From assembly GCA_017301995.1 (NCBI GenBank), contig JAFLEH010000026.1, forward strand, positions 51,891-115,890: a DNA stretch of 64,000 nt, written 5' to 3'. Origin of the DNA: Verrucomicrobiota bacterium (GTDB taxonomy: Bacteria > Verrucomicrobiota > Verrucomicrobiia > Verrucomicrobiales > Akkermansiaceae). The stretch's first letter is position 1. Each line of letters begins with the position of its first letter. The position numbers were made by a program, and so were the translations under genes. This document shows positions 16,854 through 25,831 of this stretch, piece by piece. The notes beneath the pieces were generated by a model that had not been told where the DNA came from, searched no databases, and was given only the letters and a program-made list of their open reading frames with translations.

Positions 16854-17243
16854 TCAGAGGATCCGCTGGATCCGGGCCACTTCCTGCCGTTGGAACTCGG
16901 TCGGCCGGACCCCGTAGAACGCCACGAAATCGCGGGCGAACATCTTGGAGTTGGTGAAACCGAGTTCGAAGGCGGCTTCCTTGACCGATACCCCTGACCG
17001 CAGCATGTGCCGGGCTGCGACCATCCGCAATTGCTTGAGCCAGTCCTTGGGAGCGATACCCAAACCATCCACGAACAGGCGCCGCAAATGCCGTTCGGAG
17101 ACGCCAAGCCGCGTGCAGATCCCCGGCATCTGGTAATTCGACTCGCGGGCGATCTCGGTGAGATCCATGGGCACAGGATCGTTGGCCAGCAAAGCCTGAA
17201 ACCTGCCGTCCTTGTGCATGACATCTACATCGCGCTGTTTCAT
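16854..17243 (-). CDS. AraC-type DNA-binding protein without effector domain
   Basis: 129 residues, against 250-300 for most AraC regulators. Only the paired HTH domain is present: LTEIARESNYQMPGICTRLG and SERHLRRLFVDGLGIAPKDW, then VSVKEAAFELGFTNSKMFAR and FYGVRPTEFQRQ. The gene is convergent with the FadL gene, with 30 bp between the stops. A TTGACA box lies upstream at 17305-17310. It may respond through a partner or act constitutively; its target cannot be seen. Confidence 0.85.
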   Translation of the reverse strand: MKQRDVDVMHKDGRFQALLANDPVPMDLTEIARESNYQMPGICTRLGVSERHLRRLFVDGLGIAPKDWLKQLRMVAARHMLRSGVSVKEAAFELGFTNSKMFARDFVAFYGVRPTEFQRQEVARIQRIL

Positions 17244-17390
17244 CGGTAACTCAACCGTTCATCCCTCCGGTTTAGAGACCGAATCAACGTTAGCTCCGTC
17301 CGAATGTCAACATTTTTTGCTCTATCCGGAATAGCCCTCCTCCATCGCGCGCGGAACCGCGATGAATCCGATCCGGATTGGGCCGGACAA

Positions 17391-18452
17391 TCAGATCAGG
17401 CCAAGCGCGGCGGAGACCAGCATGTCGTCATCCACCAGCCATTTCACGGCCTCCGCGCCGGGTGGGCTATCCTTCACCGGAGCCGTGGAAATCGAGACAT
17501 CCAGAATCAGTCCCTTCCCCCTCACCCTGCGGACCACGCCGCCGGCGTCATAGACCGCCATCAGCGCCGCCAGAACCCGCACCGCGGATTGGGCCAGCGC
17601 CTCATCGTCGCTGCGGCCTAACACCGCATCAAGCAGCGCGGGCAACGGATCCGCCGCGGATGAAAGCCGGGTGGTGGATGGGGAGGTGGTTTCGCTTGCC
17701 ATGGCCGTCGCCCCGGCAGCGGTTAGCGCTCCGATAAGCGCCGAGGCGCGGTCCGCCAGCCCTTGTGTTTCCATGACTTCCACCAATCCGCGCTCCAGCG
17801 CGGCCGCCAACACAAGCTGCCGCGCATGATGGCGGGACCAGTCGGGCGAGCGAAGGTCCGAGTCGTCTTCACCCGTCCGTTTGCCGGCGACGCCGGCTTG
17901 AACAAAGACCGCAACCGCCTCCGCCGCGCGGGCGCAACCCACTCTCGCGCAAACCGGGACCAACGCGAATGCCACCAGCCGGTTGGATAGAAGCACATTG
18001 CCCATCGCCTGCATTTTCGCACCCAGAAGGGCGTCGCGCTCGCGCTTGACGGTAAAGAACTCCATCGCCCTGCGGAGGGTGATCTCCAACTGGGGAATGT
18101 CCCATGGCTTGGTGATATATCGGAAAATGCCGCCTTGGTTGACCGATCCGATCGCCGCGTCGATGTCCGAGTAGGCGGTGGAAAGGATCTTGATGACATC
18201 CGGATGATCCTTCGCGATTTTGGAAAGAAATCCGACGCCGGTTTCATTGGGCATCCGCTGGTCGGTGACGATGATGCCGATCTCACTGGCGTTCTCGCGG
18301 AAGACCTTGAGCGCCTCGACGCCGTCCGATGCCTCGATGATCCGGAACTTCTCGCCAAAAAGCCGGCGGAAATACTTGCGGGTGTTCGCTTCGTCATCCA
18401 CGAACAGGATGGAAAAGCGCTGGTAATCGTAGTCGTCGATGTTCTGGCTCAT
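17391..18452 (-). CDS. Response regulator, PhcQ/PhcR-like receiver protein
   Basis: 353 residues. Residues 12-130 form a receiver domain: FSILFVDDEANTRKYFRRLF, phospho-acceptor Asp near 64 in IIVTDQRMPNETG, TAYSDIDAAIGSVNQGGIF and the conserved lysine in YITKPWD. The phrase KYFxRLFxxxFRI and the TAYSDIDAAI block are characteristic of the receiver found in PhcR/PhcQ-type regulators. After a linker helix (RRAMEFFTVKRERDALL) the C-terminal 200 residues are alanine-rich with no DNA-binding or enzymatic motif. It lies 48 bp after the hybrid kinase, probably the last gene of the operon. Confidence 0.85.
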   Translation of the reverse strand: MSQNIDDYDYQRFSILFVDDEANTRKYFRRLFGEKFRIIEASDGVEALKVFRENASEIGIIVTDQRMPNETGVGFLSKIAKDHPDVIKILSTAYSDIDAAIGSVNQGGIFRYITKPWDIPQLEITLRRAMEFFTVKRERDALLGAKMQAMGNVLLSNRLVAFALVPVCARVGCARAAEAVAVFVQAGVAGKRTGEDDSDLRSPDWSRHHARQLVLAAALERGLVEVMETQGLADRASALIGALTAAGATAMASETTSPSTTRLSSAADPLPALLDAVLGRSDDEALAQSAVRVLAALMAVYDAGGVVRRVRGKGLILDVSISTAPVKDSPPGAEAVKWLVDDDMLVSAALGLI

Positions 18453-18500
18453 GGGGTTGGGGAGCGGTTGGAGTGTGCTGGTTGGGATGCTTGGCGGATA

Positions 18501-21230
18501 TTAGGAGAAAGACCCGGTGCGGTCGAGCGCGGAATTTTCGGAGGAATCTTCGTCCGCTGGAAAGGGACCGGGGAACGCGATCCGGAAACAGGTGTGTTGT
18601 CCCGGCCGGCTGTCCACCTCCAGCGGAGCCTTGTGGTTACGGAGAATCTGGTGGATGATCGAAAGGCCAAGGCCCACGCCCTTGCCCACCTCCTTGGAGG
18701 TGAAGAACGGATCGAAAATCTTCTGGAGATTCTCCGGTGGAATTCCGATCCCGTTATCCCTGACGCTGACCACCCAGCCGGGTCCGGAAGGCTCGACCGT
18801 CACCGCAAGACGGCCCGGTTCTCCTCCATCCGATTCCAACCGCTGGTGGATCGCGTCAATCGCGTTGTGGAAAAGGTTGATGAACACCTGGACCAATTGG
18901 TTTGGATTGCCGCGGACGGGCGCGACTTTGGGCGATTCCATCGAGAACGTGATATCTTTGCCAATCTGGTGGCTGATCATCCGACGCGCCTGGGTGATGA
19001 TGTCCACGAGATCCGCGTCGCTGGTGATCGCCTGGTCGTCTCGCGTGAATTTGCGAAGATCGATCACGATCTGCGACACTCTATCAATCCCGTCGCGGAT
19101 GTCATTCACGATCTCCTCGAAATCGGGGCGTTCGCTCTCGGGGAGCGCCTTGGCGAACGTGTACAGGGCATGAATGCCCGCGCCGGCGTAGTTCAGCGGG
19201 TTGTTGATCTCGTGAATGATCCCGGCGCTCATTCGGCCCAATGCGGAAAGCTTTTCGTTCCGGAGCATCAGCACCTCGCTCTCCTTGATCTGCTCCAAAG
19301 CCGCTTGAAGCTCGATGTTCAGATCGGTGATTTCACGCCGGATTCGGGCCATCGCGATTTGGCTTTCCAGCCTCAGCGCGAGTTCGGCGGAGGAAAATGG
19401 TTTGGTTAGAAAATCATTCGCGCCCGCCTGCAGCGCCGCCAGTTTGGTCTGTTCGTCGGCGCGAGCGGTCAGAATGATCACCGCGATGCCCCGCGTGCTG
19501 TGATGATCCCGGATGTTCCGGCATACCGTGACGCCATCCATTTCCGGCATCATGAAATCCAGCAGAGCCAACTGGGGACGCCGCAGCCGTGCGAGTTCCA
19601 ACGCTTCGGCACCATCCGAGGCTTCGATCACATCGACATCGCGCATCTGCATCCGGAGGAACCGCCGGATGTCCGGTTCGTCATCCGCCACAAGCACCAG
19701 CGGGCGCCCGCCACCCACCTGCCTGCCGATCACCGGCGCCTCGTGTGTCGCGGATGGCTCTGCGGTTGGCGCGTGCAGGGCGACTTTGCCTGGAATCGAC
19801 ATCGCGGCCCGGCGGTGGAGGTCGGCGATCTTGCCACCATCCTGCAGCGGGTGGTCGTCCTCGATGGTTAGCGGAGCCTCAGAGGAAACCGCCGCCGCGG
19901 GAATCGCAACCGTAAACTTGGTTCCTTTGCCGAGTTCGCTGGCCACCCCTACCGACCCGCCCATGGCTTCCGCCAGACTGCGGACCAACGCCAATCCGAT
20001 TCCCGCACCCTGGAATTTGCGCGTCGATGACGTGTCAACCTGCCAGAAACGCTCGAAAATCCGGGGCAGCACCTCGGGCGGTATTCCCACTCCCGAATCT
20101 TCCACCGCCAATTCCATCCGCCCGTTCTCCGCACGCAGAACGACTTCGATCGATCCTCCGGATGGCGTGAACTTGATCGCGTTCATCACAAGATTAAGCA
20201 GGATCTTGTCGAACTTGTCGCGATCCAGCTCGATCAGGTCCGACTCGCTGTCACATTTCCACAAAAGCAGCACCCGGTCCTGCTCGGCCAAATGGCGGAG
20301 GGACCGCAAGAGGCCGTCCAGATGATCGGCGATACGGGTTGGCTGCCTGACAACGTCGGCGTGCCCGGTATCGAACCGCACCAGATCCAACAGGTCGTCG
20401 ATCAGCTTGAGCAACCGCAGCCCGTTCTGTTCCAACATCGAAACCATCTCGGTCATGGTGTCGTCTCCCGGCTGTTGGGCCACCATGCTCTTCATGCGCT
20501 CGCTGATGCCGAGCATGACCGTTAGAGGGGTCCGCAGTTCGTGGCTGATGTTGGCGAAGAACCTCGTCTTCGCTTCGTCGAGTTCGCTGAGCTGTTTGTT
20601 CGAGGACTCGAGCTGTCTTCTCGAATCCTCGACTTCGGCGCGCAGCGCGAACTCGCTGAAGCGCAGCTTTTCGTAGAAGTAGCATCCCGCCAGAACGAAC
20701 GTGGCGGTCACAAACAGGAACGTGGAGTTGTTGAAAAGAATCGTGAATTCCGGTTGGGTGGGCGAGAACCAGACGCTGGCGGCATAGGATAGGAAACACA
20801 CCGCCACCACTCCCAGAGAGTTGACAAAGGTCCACCTCAGCACCAGCGAGAGACCTACCAGAATCGTATTGAGTCCGGCATAGTAAACCGAATTGCCTCC
20901 CCCGGTGATGGAGATCATCAGGCAGATGGAAACCATCGGAAACAAGGACGCGCACCATGATGCGGCGTAACAGACTCCCGGACGCGGGTCCGGTCCCAAT
21001 GACAGAAAGATGCATCCCAACACCGCGGCACAGGTCGCGCGGATCAGCAGAAACTCCTGCACATACTCCGGAAACACCACCCAATCGAGCGCCCACACGG
21101 CGAGAATGAAGACTCCGCCCAACGCAAGCGCGCGCCGCACATTGTCCACCGCCACGCTGTCTTCGTAACGACGGAACGCTTCGCGCAGTTCGGGAGTGGA
21201 TTTCCCCAATCTGACCGGGTCGTCAGGCAT
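18501..21230 (-). CDS. Tandem hybrid histidine kinase, PhcS-PhcR-like fusion
   Basis: 909 residues. Five or six membrane segments occupy about 34-185 (including GGGNSVYYAGLNTILVGLSL). The first kinase has the phospho-acceptor His near 230 in FFANISHELRTPLTV, an N box (NLVMNAIKF), G1 (DSGVGIP) and G2 (GAGIGLAL). A receiver follows with Asp near 558 in LLDFMMPEMDG. A second kinase of the AtoS/NtrB class has His near 673 in SAGIIHEINNPLNY, then NLFHNAIDAI, DNGIGIPPENL and GVGLGLSI. The layout equals a PhcS-like membrane kinase joined to a PhcR-like receiver-kinase. It overlaps the upstream methyltransferase gene by 8 bp. Confidence 0.88.
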   Translation of the reverse strand: MPDDPVRLGKSTPELREAFRRYEDSVAVDNVRRALALGGVFILAVWALDWVVFPEYVQEFLLIRATCAAVLGCIFLSLGPDPRPGVCYAASWCASLFPMVSICLMISITGGGNSVYYAGLNTILVGLSLVLRWTFVNSLGVVAVCFLSYAASVWFSPTQPEFTILFNNSTFLFVTATFVLAGCYFYEKLRFSEFALRAEVEDSRRQLESSNKQLSELDEAKTRFFANISHELRTPLTVMLGISERMKSMVAQQPGDDTMTEMVSMLEQNGLRLLKLIDDLLDLVRFDTGHADVVRQPTRIADHLDGLLRSLRHLAEQDRVLLLWKCDSESDLIELDRDKFDKILLNLVMNAIKFTPSGGSIEVVLRAENGRMELAVEDSGVGIPPEVLPRIFERFWQVDTSSTRKFQGAGIGLALVRSLAEAMGGSVGVASELGKGTKFTVAIPAAAVSSEAPLTIEDDHPLQDGGKIADLHRRAAMSIPGKVALHAPTAEPSATHEAPVIGRQVGGGRPLVLVADDEPDIRRFLRMQMRDVDVIEASDGAEALELARLRRPQLALLDFMMPEMDGVTVCRNIRDHHSTRGIAVIILTARADEQTKLAALQAGANDFLTKPFSSAELALRLESQIAMARIRREITDLNIELQAALEQIKESEVLMLRNEKLSALGRMSAGIIHEINNPLNYAGAGIHALYTFAKALPESERPDFEEIVNDIRDGIDRVSQIVIDLRKFTRDDQAITSDADLVDIITQARRMISHQIGKDITFSMESPKVAPVRGNPNQLVQVFINLFHNAIDAIHQRLESDGGEPGRLAVTVEPSGPGWVVSVRDNGIGIPPENLQKIFDPFFTSKEVGKGVGLGLSIIHQILRNHKAPLEVDSRPGQHTCFRIAFPGPFPADEDSSENSALDRTGSFS

Positions 21231-22653
21231 TTTCGAGTTCGATTTCGAGGAACAGGTTCACCCCGGTGGAGTCTTCCAACAAGTCAAACCGCTTGACAGG
21301 GAACTTGTTGGGCACCAGTTCCTCCATTTCCTTGCGGCCGCGATAGATCAGATTCCACTCCACCAGATACTCCATCCATCCTTTGCTTGGATTGCGGTCG
21401 GCCACGTTGGTCACGATCACGATGCCGCCCGGTTTGACCATCGAGCAGAACAGCTCGACCAGCCGCATGCAGACCCTCTGGGAAAGGTAGTCGAACAGCC
21501 CGGCGCAATAAACGACGTCATAGCCGGTGAATTCGTCCTCGCCGCCCTGTGAGGCGGCCCGCAGCAACTGATGGACCGAACGCTGATAGTATCCCACTTT
21601 GGTCTCCCGCCCGCCGGCGCGGCTGGCCTCGCGGATGCGCTCGCCGGTGTACTCGAGCGTTTCGGCGTTGAAATCCAGCAGATCGATCTCGGCCAGATCG
21701 CTCTCCTCGTAGTCCCGGAGGAAACGCTGGACTTCCACGGCTGGTCCGCAGGCCAGATTGAAAATCCGGGTTTTTCCCTTGGCGACCCTGCGGACGCACT
21801 CGTCGCGGAGTTTCTCCACCAGATAGTCGATCCGGTTCCGATGGGCGATCACCGGAGGAGTGCTCAGCAGCGCGTAATTGAGCAGCTTGGCGAACGCCGA
21901 GGAGCCCTCATAGGGGCTGCGCAGCATCATGTTGACCATCTCGTAATCGCCTGCATAGCCGAGCGGCTTGGTGTAGGTCCGATAGAGAAACGGAGAACAC
22001 AGCATGACCGGATGCAGTTCGCGGCGGGCATAGGACTTGTGAACCGCGATCTCCGCTTCTCCGATCTCCTTCACCACATCCTCGAATTCCAGCATCGCAG
22101 GCAGCACCTCATCGGCCACCTTGTCCTGAACGCTCGAGAAGATCTCCTGCTCCAAATCGTCCCTCCGCCGCGTCACCGTCGTCCGGATCCCCACATCCAC
22201 CGCCTTGAGCCACTGCTGCACGCCGCCCAGCATGCTGGCCATGTTCGACACCACCAGCTTGAACGGCGGCAGGACCAGATTGGCGGATTTCCACTCGGCC
22301 ATGAAACTCGAGAACTGGCTCGCCAGATCCGCCTCGGAACTCCCGGCGTGTCCGCTCATGCCGCCCAGAAAATCCACTTCCACCCACCCTTCATCGAGCA
22401 TCGCCTCACAGACCAGAACGATTCCCGTATTGAGCAGGTTGCTGACCACCGCCTTGCCCTGATACAGCAAACGCCGCGAGGCCATGATCCGGAAATCGGA
22501 AAGCACCTCCGACAACTGGAGGATGCTGTAGGGGTTATACACCTCGAACACCACCGAGTATCGCTTGATCCTGAGTAGATTGGCAGTCAACTCGGTGCCC
22601 TGGCTGTTGCGGCACGTGATGATGCTCTGGGGCGATTCGTTCGTGAGTAGCAT
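21223..22653 (-). CDS. SAM-dependent methyltransferase, PhcB-like
   Basis: 476 residues. The N-terminal ~100 residues (GTELTANLLRIKRYSVVFEV and following) look like a PilZ-type barrel; the C-terminal part is a class I methyltransferase with motif I FNLACGPAVEVQRFL, acidic IDLLDFNAETL, the motif near DVVYCAGLFDYL and MVKPGGIVIVTNV. In annotation this architecture is often named extracellular-factor 3-hydroxypalmitate methyl ester biosynthesis protein, after PhcB of Ralstonia. The following genes are a kinase and receiver, as in phcBSR. The predicted product would be a methyl ester of a hydroxy fatty acid; this is inferred from family and context. Confidence 0.75.
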   Translation of the reverse strand: MLLTNESPQSIITCRNSQGTELTANLLRIKRYSVVFEVYNPYSILQLSEVLSDFRIMASRRLLYQGKAVVSNLLNTGIVLVCEAMLDEGWVEVDFLGGMSGHAGSSEADLASQFSSFMAEWKSANLVLPPFKLVVSNMASMLGGVQQWLKAVDVGIRTTVTRRRDDLEQEIFSSVQDKVADEVLPAMLEFEDVVKEIGEAEIAVHKSYARRELHPVMLCSPFLYRTYTKPLGYAGDYEMVNMMLRSPYEGSSAFAKLLNYALLSTPPVIAHRNRIDYLVEKLRDECVRRVAKGKTRIFNLACGPAVEVQRFLRDYEESDLAEIDLLDFNAETLEYTGERIREASRAGGRETKVGYYQRSVHQLLRAASQGGEDEFTGYDVVYCAGLFDYLSQRVCMRLVELFCSMVKPGGIVIVTNVADRNPSKGWMEYLVEWNLIYRGRKEMEELVPNKFPVKRFDLLEDSTGVNLFLEIELENA

Positions 22654-22705
22654 GTCCGTATGGTGTCTGGGGATAGAATGAACATTCCGCCATCACGGAC
22701 AAGAT

Positions 22706-22734
22706 GTGATAGACAAAAAAAAGTTGAATTTCAA
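22706..22734 (-). promoter_or_regulatory. Promoter of the methyltransferase-kinase-regulator operon
   Basis: Read on the minus strand: -35 TTGAAA (22729-22734), 17-bp spacer containing a T-run, -10 TATCAC (22706-22711). It sits about 50 bp upstream of the ATG at 22653. The -35 box lies in an inverted repeat GTTGAA-T-TTCAAC (22723-22735), a possible operator. The same arrangement occurs before mraZ. Confidence 0.45.
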
Positions 22735-22825
22735 CCTGCTTCGGCATTTGTAAATACCATGCGGTCTCGCGGTGTTCCGACAAGAAATTCGCTTGGCTTT
22801 CTTTTGAACGACAGCAACTGCGAGA

Positions 22826-22854
22826 GGCCTCCGGAGCGATGCGCTCCGGAGGCC
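22826..22854. terminator. Strong 13-bp hairpin after the VWA gene
   Basis: Perfect inverted repeat, GGCCTCCGGAGCG and CGCTCCGGAGGCC, separated by ATG. It lies 20 bp beyond the stop of the VWA gene and about 90 bp upstream of the next operon's promoter. No U-tract follows on the minus strand, so it may be a terminator of the high-GC type or an RNA-stabilising stem. Confidence 0.55.
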
Positions 22855-22873
22855 CATACCAACGAACCCGAAA

Positions 22874-25024
22874 TCAGTTTTTCAGACGGCGGAGCATCTC
22901 GACGAAACCGGCGCGCTGTTCCTGCGGATCGTCAGTAAGTCCTGGGCGGGCGAGTTCCTCCACCCGCTGCCAAGAGACGTCCGCCACTTCCGCGGTCTGC
23001 CGCAGTTTCATCCCACAGAGCGCCACGGCGGAAGCGAATTGGAAGTCGGTGTCGGTCCGTTCCCAAGCCGTTGGCGCGCCGGTCATAACGGTCTCGATTT
23101 TGGCGCTTACGTCGCCGTCCGGTTGCTTGTGGCGCAACTTGAGAGTGAACCATTCGTCGCTGGCCACGGGCTGGCGTTCGTCCGTGGGTTTCTGATAGCG
23201 CAGGGGATCCACGCCACCGACGTTAGGCCCTTCCACACCCTGCGGGACGATCTCGTAAAACGCGGTCACGGTGTGGCCGGCGCCGATGTCTCCGGCATCC
23301 ACCTTGTCGTTGTTGAAATCCTCGTGCCGCAGGATCCGGTTGGCGTAGCCGATCAGGCGGTAGGCTTTCACCTTGCCGGGGTTGAACTCGACCTGGATCT
23401 TGACGTCCTTGGCGATGGTCACCAGCGTGCCGGTCAGTTTCTGTTGGAAAACCCGGCGGGCCTCGGCTTCCTGATCCACGTAGTAGTAGTTGCCGTTGCC
23501 GTCGTTGCTGATCGCCTCCATCATCGCGTCGTTGAGATTGCCGGTGCCGAAGCCCAGGACGGTTAGGCTGACCCCCTTGGCGGCCTCGCTTTTGACGAGA
23601 TCCACCAGATCGCCCTTGCCGGTGACGCCCACGTTGAAATCGCCGTCGGTGGCGAGGATCACGCGGTTGACGCCGCCCTTCACGAGGTTCTGCGCGGCCA
23701 TCGCGTAGGCCAGGCGCAGACCGGCTCCGCCGTTGGTGGAACCGCCCGCGCCGAGGGCTTCGAGCGCCGACACCGCCCGGGCGATCCCGTTGGCATCCAA
23801 TGCGGTAGGCGGCAGCACCATGCCCTCGCTGCCGGCGTACACCGCGATCCCGAGATGGTCGCGTTCGTCCAATTGGTCCAGCAGCACCCGCAGCGAGCGC
23901 TTCAGCAGCGGCAGTTTCATCGGATCCTGCATCGAACCTGAAACGTCGATCAGGAACACCAGGTTCGATGCCGGCCGGGCGTGGTTGGCGATTTCCCGAC
24001 CCTTGATCGTCACCCGGGCCAGCAAGTGCTGCGGCTGCCACGGGCAGGTGGCCAGCACCCCGCCCAAAGCGAACGCGCTGCCGTCCTTCGGCGGCGCGTA
24101 GCGGTAATCGAAGTAGTTCACGAATTCCTCAATCCGCACCGCGTCCGGCGAAACCGCCTGACCCGCCATGATCCGGCCGCGCACGTTGGTGTAGGACGCC
24201 GCGTCCACATCCACCGAAAACGTCGAAAGCGCGTCCTGCAACGGTGATTTCCACGGCTGGTCGGTGAGCCGGTCGTATTGGTCGCGGTTGAAACCGCCGG
24301 AGGGGACGGGCGGCCGGTTGGCGTTGTTGGCGTCGTCGATGACTTTCTGATACTTCTCCGCGGCTTCGTCGAGCGGATCGGGTAGTCCGGTGTCGATCCG
24401 GGACAACTTGCCCCGCACTTCATTGATCTCCCTCAGCGCTCGCCTGGCATCGGCAACCTCCTTGGCTTCCACCTGGGGCACCGGTACTCGCTCGATCGGC
24501 CGGAGTCCGGAATCCGCCGGAGGCGGTGGGGGCACCGGTTGCGGCGGGGGGGGAACGGTAGGTTTCGGGGACGAAAGAGCGGCCTCGTTTTCACGCACCG
24601 CAAACGCATAACCATCGTCCGGCGGCGCGTGCCTTTCCGAACGCCCCGGCGTCTGCCCCGGTAGGATCATCGGCTTGGGCGTGCCTTCGATGAGTTCCGG
24701 CGGATAATCCAGCCTCAGCCGCTCCATGCTAGCTGAATTGGCCTGTTCACCTGTGCTCATCCCGAGTGTCGTCCGGGCTTTCGGGTTCCACCACAGCAGC
24801 GTGCCCACGCCGAGGGTGATGGTGGCCGCCACGGCCATCGGCACCACCCGCGATTTGCGGCGCGGGGGCTTGGATTTCACAGCCGGTTTGGCCGACCGCG
24901 CGGGCGCGGCGTCGAGGGCCTTTTCGATGTCCGCCAGCAGCGCCTCATCGGGCGCGCCGCGGTGTTGCTCGCGCAGCAGCGAGTCTAGCAAACGGTCGGA
25001 AGGATCGGAAGGGGAAGTGTTCAT
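22874..25024 (-). CDS. VWA-domain protein with N-terminal membrane anchor (YfbK-like)
   Basis: 716 residues. The cytoplasmic N-terminus (LLDSLLREQHRGAPDEALLADI) resembles anti-sigma starts and is followed by a membrane segment (VVPMAVAATITLGVGTLLWW). A proline-rich linker (about 130-190) leads to a VWF_A N-terminal domain (YDRLTDQPWKSPLQDALSTF), and a VWA domain with an intact MIDAS motif DVSGSMQ. The C-terminal block (RFAYEIVPQGVEGP-like, DUF3520) completes the YfbK/vWF type. It lies 78 bp after the ECF sigma gene; this pairing is common in Verrucomicrobia. Role unknown, probably envelope stress or complex assembly. Confidence 0.85.
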   Translation of the reverse strand: MNTSPSDPSDRLLDSLLREQHRGAPDEALLADIEKALDAAPARSAKPAVKSKPPRRKSRVVPMAVAATITLGVGTLLWWNPKARTTLGMSTGEQANSASMERLRLDYPPELIEGTPKPMILPGQTPGRSERHAPPDDGYAFAVRENEAALSSPKPTVPPPPQPVPPPPPADSGLRPIERVPVPQVEAKEVADARRALREINEVRGKLSRIDTGLPDPLDEAAEKYQKVIDDANNANRPPVPSGGFNRDQYDRLTDQPWKSPLQDALSTFSVDVDAASYTNVRGRIMAGQAVSPDAVRIEEFVNYFDYRYAPPKDGSAFALGGVLATCPWQPQHLLARVTIKGREIANHARPASNLVFLIDVSGSMQDPMKLPLLKRSLRVLLDQLDERDHLGIAVYAGSEGMVLPPTALDANGIARAVSALEALGAGGSTNGGAGLRLAYAMAAQNLVKGGVNRVILATDGDFNVGVTGKGDLVDLVKSEAAKGVSLTVLGFGTGNLNDAMMEAISNDGNGNYYYVDQEAEARRVFQQKLTGTLVTIAKDVKIQVEFNPGKVKAYRLIGYANRILRHEDFNNDKVDAGDIGAGHTVTAFYEIVPQGVEGPNVGGVDPLRYQKPTDERQPVASDEWFTLKLRHKQPDGDVSAKIETVMTGAPTAWERTDTDFQFASAVALCGMKLRQTAEVADVSWQRVEELARPGLTDDPQEQRAGFVEMLRRLKN

Positions 25025-25055
25025 GGTTGGAAAATTGTGAATGTTAGAAGAAGGA

Positions 25056-25092
25056 ACGGTTTGGATTTCAAATTTCGGATTTCAGATTTCGG
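25056..25092. repeat. 7-bp-period simple repeat (ATTTCGG-type)
   Basis: Five consecutive heptamers of the type ATTTCNG occupy the 78-bp gap between the sigma-factor and VWA genes. No other signal is seen in this gap. Confidence 0.6.
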
Positions 25093-25102
25093 ATTTGGGA
25101 TC

Positions 25103-25603
25103 TCAGCCTGCGGATTTTCTCCCCAAACACTCGCGCAGCGCCTCGCGGGCGCGCTCCAGGCGTTTGCGGAGGGTGGCGGGGTTCAGGGACAGGGCGGTGG
25201 CCGCTTGGTCACCGTCGAGTTCCTCGTCGTAATAGACCCGCACCGCATCGGCGAGCGGTTCGGGCAGCTTGGTGCGGCAGTCGGCCAGGCGGTCGAGCAA
25301 TGCGCCGTCTCCATCGCGGTGGACGGCCATGGTTTCCTCCAGGCGGGTGAGCGCGGCCTCGTCGAGCACGGTTTCCCGGGCATGGAGGCGGCAGTGTTCG
25401 CGCCATTTGTTACGGAGGATTCCGCGCAACCACGAGGCGAAGTCGCGGGTGACATCGAAGCGGCTGACATTCTGCCAGGCGGCGACGAAGGCGTCCTGAA
25501 CGAGATCCCGTGCCGTGGTTTCGGCCCCCGCAAGCGCCCGGGCGTAGGAAAGCAGGCCCAGATGATGGCGGCGGACGAGGTCGGAAAAATCGGATCGGTC
25601 CAT
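25103..25603 (-). CDS. ECF RNA polymerase sigma factor
   Basis: About 166 residues. Region 2 contains DFSDLVRRHHLGLLSYARAL and the DLVQDAFVAAWQNVSRFD core-binding motif with a following FASWLRGILRNKWRE; region 4 has LPEPLADAVRVYYDEELDGD and an HTH AATALSLNPATLRKRLERAR. The organisation followed by a VWA membrane protein with an anti-sigma-like N-terminus suggests a signalling pair. ATG 25603 (MDRSDFSD) is the family-like start; an in-frame ATG at 25639 would add 12 residues without a Shine-Dalgarno. Confidence 0.9.
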   Translation of the reverse strand: MDRSDFSDLVRRHHLGLLSYARALAGAETTARDLVQDAFVAAWQNVSRFDVTRDFASWLRGILRNKWREHCRLHARETVLDEAALTRLEETMAVHRDGDGALLDRLADCRTKLPEPLADAVRVYYDEELDGDQAATALSLNPATLRKRLERAREALRECLGRKSAG

Positions 25604-25654
25604 GACGGTGGGTGGTGGGATGGTGGCTATGGCATGCATGGCATTTCAACCTTG

Positions 25655-25683
25655 ATTGCACGCCGCAGGCCGGTTTGTGACAA
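25655..25683 (-). promoter_or_regulatory. Promoter of the sigma-VWA operon
   Basis: Minus strand: -35 TTGTCA (25678-25683), 17-bp spacer, -10 TGCAAT (25655-25660). Transcription would begin near 25648, 45 bp before the preferred start of the sigma gene. The motif fits the housekeeping sigma rather than obvious self-recognition. Confidence 0.45.
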
Positions 25684-25831
25684 AAACTTTCTAACGTCGA
25701 AGGGTTTCCGAATCAACCCGATCCTGCCGCCGTGTTTTCCCGGTGGCCATCGGCGTATGGAGGCACCGCCGTGTTCTTCGGAAACCGCGGGAAACCGTGA
25801 GGGGACCAGGTCCCTATCAGGCGAATCCCTA

